From NCBI GenBank assembly GCA_964017235.1, contig OZ024938.1:5943454-6007453 (forward strand): a DNA stretch of 64,000 nucleotides, read 5' to 3'. Shown here piece by piece: positions 62,101 through 64,000 of this stretch. The notes beneath the pieces were generated by a model. The model saw only the letters and a program-made list of their open reading frames with translations. It was not told where the DNA came from and searched no databases. Source of the DNA: Sabellastarte sp. h YS-2021. Lineage: Eukaryota > Annelida > Polychaeta > Sabellida > Sabellidae. Position numbers and translations under genes: made by a program. Every line of letters starts with the position of its first letter. Within the stretch, counting starts at the first letter, position 1.

Positions 62101-62776
62101 CTTAAACAGAAGATGTAGTTGTAAAGTTAATAATTTTTCAGAGAAACTGATATTTATATATCAATCATATGGAAAATCACTTTGGCCTGATACTGAATAG
62201 AGCTAACATAGTTCAAAAAATTACCAGAATTAAAACAGGCAGACTCAACAACACAAATGAACTATGGTGGCATCTAATTGTTTTCGATTGAAAGGTGTTG
62301 GATAAAGCATCTGAAACAGGGCAAGCGTGGATTTCTGCTGAAGGCGGTTTTGCACCTTGTATATACTTTTAACGTGTTTGTTTAATTGATTTGATTTCAC
62401 TTTGCTTTCAACACATGACATAGGGACATATTATGACAGGTTTTTTTGTGAGATGAAGGAATGCAAAGCATATCAGTTGGTCATGATTCTGCAATAAAAA
62501 GCCAACTATCTCACTCCTGCCTATCTCATGTCTTTCTGGGCATCAAACCGAGGGCAGGCCGGTGTACACATTTAGTTATGAACAACTGAATTGCCTTAAC
62601 CTTACTGAAAATGGTATATTGTAGTAACAATTTTGAAATAATCCAATACACATATATATATATTTTTTCTTTTAGTAAAGAAAGACGACAAAGATAACAG
62701 TGGATTTGTCTTGGTAGCATCTCCTCTGGTTGTCATGGTAACAGTACTGTTAGGTGTGTTACAGATCCGGAATTAA
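12753..62776 (+). CDS. Eight-exon gene for a secreted or membrane-anchored cysteine-rich protein (269 aa)
   Basis: I assembled this gene from splice signals. Exons are 12753-12785, 50447-50480, 51612-51743, 52971-53096, 55470-55637, 57715-57816, 60233-60346 and 62676-62776, totalling 810 nt with one stop. Every intron has GT...AG ends. Intron 1 is phase 0 and all later introns are phase 1. Residues 1 to about 21 form a signal peptide (hydrophobic core TLIAVALVAL, cleavage near ASAAD). Residues 23-164 are an ectodomain with four cysteines that I do not recognise. Residues 165-236 are two six-cysteine CxxC modules resembling furin-like/VSP repeats. Residues 237-269 are a Lys/Asp linker and a hydrophobic tail ending QIRN, which could be a GPI signal or a short-tailed transmembrane anchor. 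It probably acts at the cell surface; a function cannot be stated. Exon 1 is the least certain part, because it lies 37.7 kb away. Confidence 0.8.
12895..13035 (+). repeat. tRNA-derived SINE, family B
   Basis: Box A-like GTGGTTAGTAACTTTG and box B-like GGGTTTGACTCCC are about 45 bp apart, followed by the shared body ACAAGTGGCAATGCTGGAGG. Other copies are at 17055-17190, 52505-52620 and, inverted, at 46237-46393. Confidence 0.65.
13672..13714 (+). other. Possible decayed alternative signal-peptide exon
   Basis: After an AG dinucleotide the plus strand reads VVYLLLLLATAQST in the phase that would join exon 1, paralleling exon 2 (VALMQYASAAD). There is no good donor after it (ACAG is followed by ATGAG) and the polypyrimidine tract is poor. 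It is either a dead duplicate exon or chance. Confidence 0.2.
14440..15600 (+). pseudogene. Ty3/gypsy retrotransposon pol remnant (RNase H and integrase)
   Basis: Reading the plus strand through stops reveals LTR-retrotransposon pol. Around 14560-14740 there is an RNase H-like stretch: PKEKNFS, a YHFILADHNSLIPIL block equivalent to the usual TDHKPL motif, then KQKGIPVM. At 15240-15345 there is integrase core: EIVSHNGPKLS aligned with the typical VSDNGPQF motif, then VQDFAK, then PSSNGHAG aligned with the usual P-x-SNGHAE. The order RNase H then integrase is that of Ty3/gypsy. Catalytic Asp residues are replaced (His in SHNGP) and no long ORF remains. No LTRs were identified. Confidence 0.8.
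15600..17050. other. Intron sequence without recognised features
   Basis: 15600-15830 may be the eroded 3' part of the gypsy element. The rest is AT-rich, and I see no repeat family or exon in it. Confidence 0.4.
17055..17190 (+). repeat. tRNA-derived SINE, family B
   Basis: Matches 12895-13035 over the box A region (TTGGTCAGCAAGTTTGTC), ATCTAATCACAGGCTG and CACAAGTGACAATGCTGAGG. The box B region is altered (TTGTTTGACTTCC). It lies about 120 bp outside the left edge of the giant inverted-repeat element. Confidence 0.65.
17303..17309. repeat. Possible 7-bp target-site duplication, left (TAATAGA)
   Basis: TAATAGA abuts the left terminus, and TAATAGG at 35861-35867 abuts the right terminus, matching at 6 of 7 bases. 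The flanks are AT-rich, so chance cannot be excluded. Confidence 0.5.
17527..18435. repeat. 48-bp tandem array, 19 copies, with palindromic core
   Basis: The unit is AGGGTGCACCCTAAACACGG followed by a C/T-rich half ending TTTTTGTAAAT. Two versions are mixed: a perfect palindrome AGGGTGCACCCT and an imperfect AGGGTGTGCCCT. Because 48 is divisible by 3, long ORFs run through both strands; they are by-products of the repeat. One unit carries a 4-bp insertion (ACCGTAGG, near 18292), which is shared with the right arm. Confidence 0.92.
18440..18925. repeat. ~150-bp tandem units (AACTCGAAAACGGTTTGTCC), part 1
   Basis: Three units contain GGACTCTAACTCGAAAACGG, TTGTCCAATCGAATTCAAAC, ATCACCATCATAGCTAGGTT and a GTCTGTTTGTTTGTC run. 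The series continues at 20531-21075 after the insertion, and in inverse orientation at 33525-34510. A GGCGGGTTGTGTGTAACCAC...CCGCC hairpin separates it from the 48-bp array. Confidence 0.85.
18926..20530. mobile_element. Non-autonomous helentron-like element (HINE) with 146-bp core repeats
   Basis: The insertion is present only in the left arm; the right arm keeps the empty T6 site near 34050. The left end is ACCCCACAGCC (18926-18936) running into a perfect CAGCCCTTAAGGGCTG palindrome. The partner GGCTGTGGGGT lies at 20501-20511, followed by a hairpin AGCATC-TCT-GATGCT (20515-20529) at the extreme right end. Subterminal inverted repeats, a 3' terminal hairpin, insertion in oligo(T) and a tandem core are the known architecture of helentron-associated elements. 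It is non-coding. Confidence 0.8.
19024..20046. repeat. 146-bp tandem repeat, about 7 copies
   Basis: CTTGTCCGGGCTATATCTCR starts at 19165, 19311, 19457, 19603, 19749, 19895 and, truncated, at 20041, an exact 146-bp period. Units contain TTGGTAGGGAYATTGGTTAG and several TGACCTTG half-sites. Confidence 0.93.
20531..21075. repeat. ~150-bp tandem units (AACTCGAAAACGGTTTGTCC), part 2
   Basis: Continuation of the array at 18440-18925 beyond the helentron-like insertion, with units near 20570, 20725, 20915 and 21045. The last one is truncated. Confidence 0.8.
21075..21250. repeat. Older helentron-like 3' end shared by both arms
   Basis: Collinear with 20400-20530: TGACACTGCTCTGAAAGTAT, CTGTATCTCATGGTGTTGAA, AGGCTATGGGGTACAGGCAT, then a decayed hairpin and a T-run. 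The same stretch is inverted at 33350-33500 in the right arm, so it was there before the arms separated. Confidence 0.75.
23310..23600. repeat. Dispersed repeat beginning TTATTATCTCCACCAAGAGG
   Basis: The start, the following GTTTGTCTATCTGTTTGTCA and the ATTAAATTTTGACTGATCTG block look like a dispersed invertebrate repeat of the same general type as the helentron-like elements nearby. It includes an (AAT)n microsatellite at 23467-23500. The right limit is uncertain. Confidence 0.5.
24340..26690. repeat. 321-bp tandem repeat, about 7.3 copies
   Basis: Copies repeat every 321 bp (landmarks at 24564, 24885, 25206, 25527, 25848, 26168, about 26489). Each unit is a diverged dimer: both halves run from GAGTAATAGCTA through a TTGCAGTTAGAGTATTTTCC-like or TTAAAGTTAGGGAAATCTTT-like block to ATATGTTGTYCAKCTACTTT. 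The 95-codon minus-strand ORFs (MDNIFEKIS...) follow the period of the unit and are not evidence of a gene. Confidence 0.92.
26701..28163. repeat. Higher-order repeat, copy 1 (11 monomers, 1,463 bp)
   Basis: Variant bases that distinguish the 11 monomers recur in the same order exactly 1,463 bp downstream. Inside the block a four-monomer sub-period (532 bp) is also seen (26961 versus 27493). Confidence 0.88.
28164..29626. repeat. Higher-order repeat, copy 2
   Basis: Near-identical to 26701-28163, including private variants such as GACCCATAG with GAGTGAATG and TTACTTGTTC. One difference I noticed is GTAGTTAAT at about 29120 against GTAGCTAAT in copy 1. Confidence 0.88.
30630..30880 (-). pseudogene. 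Non-LTR retrotransposon reverse transcriptase remnant
   Basis: The minus strand reads FIDF, a stop, then KAFDWVNCEILLNNLRVW (around 30770-30860), and further on TTSGVRQGD (around 30660-30690). These correspond to RT motifs of LINEs (the IDxxKAFDxV catalytic block and the GVRQGD block). The spacing is much too short, so the sequence between them is deleted. Confidence 0.7.
31114..31425 (+). other. Unassigned 103-codon ORF
   Basis: An open frame between the LINE remnant and the right arm. It has no recognised motif and no splice or promoter context. Its composition (basic, aromatic) is what AT-rich DNA gives by chance. I do not consider it a gene. Confidence 0.15.
33525..34510. repeat. ~150-bp tandem units, right arm
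   Basis: Seven units, the inverted counterpart of 18440-18925 plus 20531-21075 in the left arm, here uninterrupted. Confidence 0.85.
34550..35652. repeat. 48-bp tandem array, 23 copies, right arm
   Basis: Same unit as 17527-18435 in inverse orientation. Outer units 1-9 match the left arm one for one. The extra units are an internal duplication (the pattern of units 8-11 recurs as 12-15). Confidence 0.92.
36282..36507 (-). repeat. tRNA-derived SINE, family A, full-length but diverged
   Basis: On the minus strand it starts with a tRNA-like head (box A around TAACACACTCGCCTCCC, box B GATTCAAATCC). The conserved body (GTACTGGTTTCC region) follows, and it ends in AAACCCAAATAACTAAA. Confidence 0.8.
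36640..36710. repeat. LINE 3'-end-like fragment (GGAGATTAAGCGCTATAAAA)
   Basis: Reverse complement of the TTTTATAGCGCTTAATCTCC motif found at 49325, 54175 and 56195, at the ends of LINE fragments. Confidence 0.5.
37196..37379 (-). repeat. SINE, family A, with internal deletion and clear target duplication
   Basis: GTTTGATTACCAGAA at 37181-37195 and GTTTGATTGCCAGAA at 37380-37394 flank the copy, a 15-bp duplication with one mismatch. About 50 bp between the body and the tRNA head are missing (CTGCCGAACCCCGACCTC junction). Confidence 0.88.
37395..39090. other. Intron sequence, nothing recognised apart from a SINE tail
   Basis: AT-rich. A plus-strand SINE-A tail fragment (ACCCCAAATAAATAAATAAA) lies at 38429-38450. 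Near 37550-37740 there are a few imperfect short repeats (CATGAAATGTATA, ACTTCAGGATGTTTGAAAGA). Confidence 0.5.
39092..39304 (-). repeat. SINE related to family A (divergent subfamily)
   Basis: Same plan (tRNA head with GGTTCGAATCTC on the minus strand, body with TACCCGTCGCAATATGACCC, AAATC tail) but a different central sequence (GGGCTTCATGTGGGAAAG). Confidence 0.75.
39835..40125. repeat. Dispersed repeat with long G- and C-homopolymers
   Basis: AGCGAATCCAG then a long G-run, GCTTCAGGGGGTTCGACCG, a long C-run, and later GGGGGGCATGCCCCCC and two copies of AATGTGAACCCCCACCTTAC. It closes with GCTGGATCCGCCCCTG, which pairs imperfectly with the start. The class is not known. Confidence 0.5.
40505..40960. 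repeat. Palindromic satellite (TCGATAAATCGA / TTAGTATCTCGA)
   Basis: About 450 bp of alternating TTATCGACTTAGTATCTCGA-like and GATAAATCGAGTTAGTTATC-like segments. Each segment is nearly the reverse complement of its neighbour, so the array is self-complementary at every scale. Confidence 0.88.
40961..46236. other. Long intron stretch without recognised genes
   Basis: There is a weak LINE-tail motif at 41185-41215 (CTTTATAGCACCTTATCTCC) and G-runs at 43009-43020 and 45400-45418. No exon, transposase or RNA gene is recognisable. Confidence 0.45.
46237..46393 (-). repeat. tRNA-derived SINE, family B
   Basis: Inverse copy: on the minus strand GGTCCTCAGTGGCC, GTGGTTAGTAAGTTTAGCAT, ACAGGCTGTCACCTCTGTGT, GGGTTTGACCCCCC, then the body down to AAAACTTTAAAAAAA. 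It is the most complete family-B copy and shows the tRNA head well. Confidence 0.75.
46409..46582 (-). repeat. SINE, family A, 5'-truncated, with target duplication
   Basis: TCAATGCATGTGGA at 46395-46408 and again at 46583-46596 gives a perfect 14-bp duplication. The copy begins within the head (GATCCCGGCACGGCC on the minus strand) and ends in an AAATAAATAAATAAA tail. It landed beside the family-B copy. Confidence 0.92.
46840..47308. mobile_element. MITE with terminal inverted repeats GGGGCCGATTTCAC
   Basis: Left GGGGCCGATTTCACTAAAGG and right (reverse complement) GGGGCCGATTTCACAAAGGG are followed by nested TTAAGTCC and GACTTAGCTAAGTC palindromes. It has no coding capacity. No unambiguous target duplication is seen (CCT/TGG flanks). 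Related copies are at 2418-2868, 57924-58412 and 58849-59415. Confidence 0.85.
47396..47466 (-). repeat. SINE family A, 3'-end fragment
   Basis: TTTACTTGGGGTTTTACGTC and CACTGTACAGGTCATATCAT match the family-A 3' part only. Confidence 0.75.
47467..50446. other. End of intron 1
   Basis: Mostly unique AT-rich sequence. A LINE 3'-end fragment is annotated separately at 49325-49530. No exon is recognised before the acceptor at 50446. Confidence 0.45.
49325..49530 (-). repeat. LINE 3'-end fragment
   Basis: CTTTTATAGCGCTTAATCTC is followed by GACTCTAACATGC and, further in, GATAAGTTTTTGACTTCTTC, parallel to 54170-54430 and 56195-56690 where the adjoining sequence is the C-terminus of a LINE ORF. 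Confidence 0.55.
50447..50480 (+). CDS. Exon 2: end of signal peptide
   Basis: Acceptor TTTTCCTTTCAG, 34 nt, donor GTAAGT. It encodes VALMQYASAAD and the first base of the next codon (phase 1). Cleavage is expected after ASA or SAA. Confidence 0.8.
50765..50935. repeat. ~29-bp tandem repeat (TATCTACAAGTTACTAACAC)
   Basis: Five to six imperfect copies of CTACAAGTTRC(T)AAC...CATATGTACAAG in intron 2. Confidence 0.7.
51160..51611 (+). repeat. 40-bp minisatellite of splice-acceptor-like units ending at exon 3
   Basis: CCTGTATTTCAGTTCAGTTC then ATGTACCTACTTTAATATTG makes a unit of about 40 bp. CAG occurs at 51209, 51249, 51301, 51371, 51411, 51449, 51530, 51570 and 51611 (last base), mostly 38-41 bp apart. 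The final one is the acceptor of exon 3 itself, so the array is a run of decoy 3' splice sites. Confidence 0.8.
51612..51743 (+). CDS. Exon 3: ectodomain part 1
   Basis: 132 nt, phase 1 on both sides, donor GTGTGT. It encodes residues 23-66, starting ILKGMLKSGDDSKCLGID and ending TLMDAASG, with two cysteines that may pair with each other. No family recognised. Confidence 0.85.
51855..52110 (-). repeat. LINE 3'-end fragment in intron 3
   Basis: AGCTTTTAGAGTGCTTAATC followed by CTAAGACAAACCCTAAGGTA resembles the other LINE ends. The inner side contains the reverse complement of a GAxxFHxxxLP-like sequence. Confidence 0.45.
52505..52620 (+). repeat. tRNA-derived SINE, family B
   Basis: GTGGGTTAGCAGGTTTGGCA, CAGGCTGTCACCTCTGTGTG, GGTTTGACTTTTAC and GGACAATGCTGAGGATC match the other copies. 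Confidence 0.7.
52971..53096 (+). CDS. Exon 4: ectodomain part 2
   Basis: 126 nt between TATCATGTCAG and GTAAGG, phase 1 on both sides. It encodes residues 67-108 (GGYIISYADDKKLNVAK at the start, FKLVVGSTTLS at the end), without cysteines and with alternating hydrophobic residues suggesting beta strands. Confidence 0.88.
53102..53145. repeat. (GT)n followed by a long G-run
   Basis: About ten GT units and then about 16 G, starting 6 bp after the exon 4 donor. Confidence 0.9.
53295..53494 (+). repeat. SINE, family A, 5'-truncated, with 14-bp target duplication
   Basis: TCTTCTAGGAAGTC occurs at 53281-53294 and 53495-53508. The copy starts inside the tRNA head (box B GGTTCGATCCCCG), has the best preserved body (GCTGGTAGTTGCTTGCCGTT) and an AAATAAATAAACAAATAAA tail. 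Confidence 0.93.
54170..54890 (-). pseudogene. Non-LTR retrotransposon (CR1/L2-like): RT fragment, ORF C-terminus and 3' end
   Basis: The minus strand encodes LLKKPNLLSDDLKNYRPVSG, SKLVECVVAKKLLEHIH, AYKAGHSTETALLSI, LVLFAFDTIDHSTL (the first catalytic Asp block of RT) and VLKWFTSYLSDHY (54451-54873). Further on is a C-terminal phrase like GMLFQMRFVPLP in a shifted frame (ALPDEIR in the neighbouring frame), and a 3' tail TTTTATAGGGCTTAATCTCC (54175 on, as seen on the plus strand). The middle of RT, including the YxDD box, is deleted. Confidence 0.82.
55470..55637 (+). CDS. Exon 5: ectodomain part 3
   Basis: 168 nt between GATTTACAG and GTACGT, phase 1 on both sides. It encodes residues 109-164 (GFTSADVSSLTNKDAAFR at the start, CDGKTWYFNL at the end) with two cysteines. 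No family recognised. Confidence 0.88.
55840..56010 (-). pseudogene. Non-LTR retrotransposon RT fragment
   Basis: The minus strand around 55940-56000 reads LFIDLQRAFDWVDKEIS, the first catalytic Asp motif of a LINE reverse transcriptase. It appears to be a different family from the copy at 54170-54890, since that one reads FDTIDH. Confidence 0.7.
56195..56690 (-). repeat. LINE 3'-end fragment split by a SINE
   Basis: TACTTTTATAGCTCTTAGTC at the left and AGAGGCAAGTTTTCAAATGG...ATAGCTTCATTCCACAAAGT at the right correspond to the LINE end at 54175-54430, interrupted by the SINE at 56293-56521. Confidence 0.6.
56293..56521 (-). repeat. SINE, family A, near full length
   Basis: TTTATTTATTTGGGTTTTTA at its 3' end (left) and, on the minus strand, the head with CACACTCGCCTCCCACGTCT and GGTTCAAACCCC. 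Flanking GCAGCT on both sides may be part of the target duplication. Confidence 0.82.
57715..57816 (+). CDS. Exon 6: cysteine-rich module 1
   Basis: 102 nt between CATTTTAG and GTGAGT, phase 1 on both sides. Residues 165-198 have the pattern C-x4-C-x2-C-x6-C-x2-C-x10-C (DCTDSNCKMC ... MCTGC ... TC). This spacing resembles furin-like or VSP-type CxxC repeats. It is encoded by a single exon, so it could be duplicated or skipped as a unit. Confidence 0.88.
57924..58412. mobile_element. MITE of the GGGGCC / AAGTC family
   Basis: Starts GGGGCCGGTTGCACAGAGGC with internal TTAGGCTAAGTC and GACTTAGCTAGGTCTAAGCT. Its interior is collinear with 46840-47308. The right end GGTCAAACCAGTTCCTAG is diverged. 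Confidence 0.7.
58849..59415. mobile_element. MITE of the same family, opposite orientation, CTCAG variant
   Basis: Terminal repeats GGTGGATTTCATGAAAGGTC and (reverse complement of right) GGCGGATTTCATGAAAGGTC. The interior is collinear with 46840-47308 only when reverse-complemented (AATAACCACAGTGG, GTGTCATGTGA, AAGCCCACTACC). The repeated subterminal word is TCTCAG/CTGAGA here, not AAGTC/GACTT. Confidence 0.85.
59823..59965 (+). repeat. Decayed tRNA-derived SINE (third type)
   Basis: ATAGCATAGTGGATATGAAA (box A-like) and TTCCTGGTTTAATTCTCACA (box B-like) are followed by TTGACTATGAAGTTAAACCC, similar to the 3' part of other tRNA SINEs. Confidence 0.45.
60233..60346 (+). CDS. Exon 7: cysteine-rich module 2
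   Basis: 114 nt between a long T-run plus GGTTTTAAG and GTAAGT, phase 1 on both sides. Residues 199-236 have C-x6-C-x2-C-x12-C-x2-C-x10-C (ACTDANANCNKC ... LECTGC ... AC), clearly a relative of exon 6. Confidence 0.88.
61040..61262 (-). repeat. SINE, family A, diverged
   Basis: ATGGGTAGTTTTGTGGGCAG, GGTTCTGTACTGTAAACTGC and CTTTCCCACTTGAGGTCAGC match the family. A C17 run (61260-61276) follows the head. Confidence 0.75.
61300..61620 (+). pseudogene. Non-LTR retrotransposon ORF2 C-terminus
   Basis: The plus strand reads MHSFAVASLTEWNKLPQAIR then LTRFKTIVKVLS, the typical C-terminal block of CR1/L2-like ORFs (WN-LP-IR ... FK--LK). Only this end is present, in intron 7. Confidence 0.72.
62385..62535 (-). 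repeat. Highly decayed SINE, family A-like
   Basis: TTTGCTTTCAACACATGACA, CATATTATGACAGGTTTTTT and CAGTTGGTCATGATTCTGCA follow the order of family A, with many changes. Confidence 0.45.
62676..62776 (+). CDS. Exon 8: C-terminal anchor and stop
   Basis: Acceptor TTTTTTCTTTTAG. Encodes residues 237-269: VKKDDKDNSG followed by a hydrophobic run (FVLVASPLVVMVTVLLGVL) and QIRN, then TAA. The short polar/small-residue stretch DNSG before the run is a plausible GPI attachment region. A single-pass anchor with a four-residue tail is the alternative. Confidence 0.88.
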
Positions 62777-62990
62777 TCTCCACACACCAAGCAGATAAGA
62801 AGCTCCATACAACATAATTAGCCAGGAGGTTATAATACTGATGAAAGGCTAACTATGTTGTCCTTTGAAACATGATATATATAAATATATATACATTTTT
62901 GGATCTTGATAAAGCTTTTAACATTGTTAATGTTGTATGGCATTTCTAATGTAAATTTGGTGTATTTAAATGCATGATTCTAAAAAGTAA

Positions 62991-63056
62991 AATAAATCAC
63001 TTAATGTTTGTTTTATATGTTTGGCAACCTTATGTCCATGATTTATGACCAATAAA
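62991..63056 (+). terminator. Candidate polyadenylation signals
   Basis: AATAAA at 62991-62996 and again at 63051-63056, 215 and 275 bp after the stop codon. Either could end the 3' UTR. Confidence 0.55.
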
Positions 63057-63059
63057 TTA

Positions 63060-64000
63060 TTAGAATAGGGGCCTAGTTGTTTAATAAATATTACAGAAAG
63101 AACAAAATTCATAAATCAGGTCCCTTTTTTGTGTAAGATAAAAAGGTGCATGCATGAATCACCTTTATTTTGAATGTAAGCAAGTAAACTAAAATCTTGA
63201 TGTAATCATGAAAGAAAATCATTCAAAAAAGTTTATAGCATCACTGCAAATTAATGGTTTCTATGGAACCATATAATGTTTTCTGCCATTTTAAATTATA
63301 GCCCTCAAAATATTGTTATATTTTTTGCAACAAAAGTTACATAAAAGTGTTTAAATCACTGATATGCGAAACCAGTGTGTTAACATTCCATATGTTTTGA
63401 AGTTACACTGACAAACAATAAACACAGGGACAGTTTAATGTATTGCAAACACTTAAAACCAGTTATCTGATATGCTTAGTTTTTACAATCCACTTGCCAC
63501 AAATGTCCATAACAATGGCAGTTGGTGTGTTTTTAGTGTCTGTGTTTTTGATGTACATTAAAAGCGCAATACTTTCTGCGCAATCGTTTTAGTGTTATAC
63601 TGTGTAAGATGTTCATGATTTCTGGCCGCGTATGGAAGTTGGACAATGATAAACAATAAAACACTCTCAAGGAATAAGTGTTAACCAAGTCTGGATCTTA
63701 AGACAAAAACGTACATGAGAAGTACAAAAAAAATTGCAAATTAGAAATGCTATTTATGTTTACAGTATTTCATTACCAAGGGATTTGATGTTATAGCTCA
63801 GTAAAGAGTTTCAAATGTATTTCACAAAAACGTAAATATTTATTTACATTTTGATCTTAAGTTATGTTATGATTTATGACAAATTCCAAGTTGCAGATCT
63901 AACTTCATTGAATATGCTGTTCTTAACATAAATCTGTAATTCCTGAAGACAGAAAGAAAATATTTTATTATTGTATTTTGGCATGTAATGAAAATGTAAG
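63060..64000. other. Downstream sequence, nothing recognised
   Basis: AT-rich DNA without a repeat family or coding pattern that I can identify. Confidence 0.4.

Overview
This window looks like nuclear DNA of an animal, most likely a marine mollusc or another lophotrochozoan. That assignment is an inference. It rests on AT-rich sequence, a multi-exon gene with canonical GT-AG introns and very long introns, tRNA-derived SINEs, CR1/L2-like LINE fragments, PIF/Harbinger remnants and abundant helentron-like repeats. I see no bacterial or viral operon, no rRNA and no CRISPR array.

Layout. 1-954 and 3785-8180 hold two copies of a decayed PIF/Harbinger transposon: a MADF/BESS-like accessory protein on the minus strand and, in the second copy, a broken HARBI1-like DDE transposase on the plus strand. 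12753-62776 is one plus-strand gene that I assembled from eight short exons. They join without a frame error into 269 residues: a signal peptide, three exons encoding an unrecognised ectodomain, two six-cysteine modules, and a hydrophobic C-terminus like a GPI signal or a single membrane anchor. Intron 1 is about 37.7 kb and contains most of the repeats in the window.

Inside intron 1 are a decayed Ty3/gypsy pol (14440-15600) and an 18.55 kb structure (17310-35860). The latter has near-identical inverted arms of about 4 kb, matching outer termini and a possible 7-bp target duplication, so it resembles a giant Foldback-type element. Its outer arms carry arrays of a 48-bp unit built around the palindrome AGGGTGCACCCT (19 copies on the left, 23 on the right). 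The left arm alone contains a 1.6 kb helentron-like insertion with a 146-bp tandem core, and the right arm preserves the empty site. The 9 kb centre holds a second, much larger helentron-like element with two related satellites (321-bp dimers and 133-bp monomers). The 133-bp array has alpha-satellite-style higher-order structure: an 11-monomer block of 1,463 bp present twice in tandem and almost identical.

The rest of intron 1 and the later introns hold SINEs (two main families, several with clear target duplications), MITEs with long terminal inverted repeats, LINE 3' ends, a palindromic TCGATAAATCGA satellite, and, just upstream of exon 3, a 40-bp minisatellite whose unit is a copy of the splice acceptor. 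The only apparently intact host gene is the secreted or anchored cysteine-rich protein. Everything else is mobile or repetitive DNA, mostly broken.
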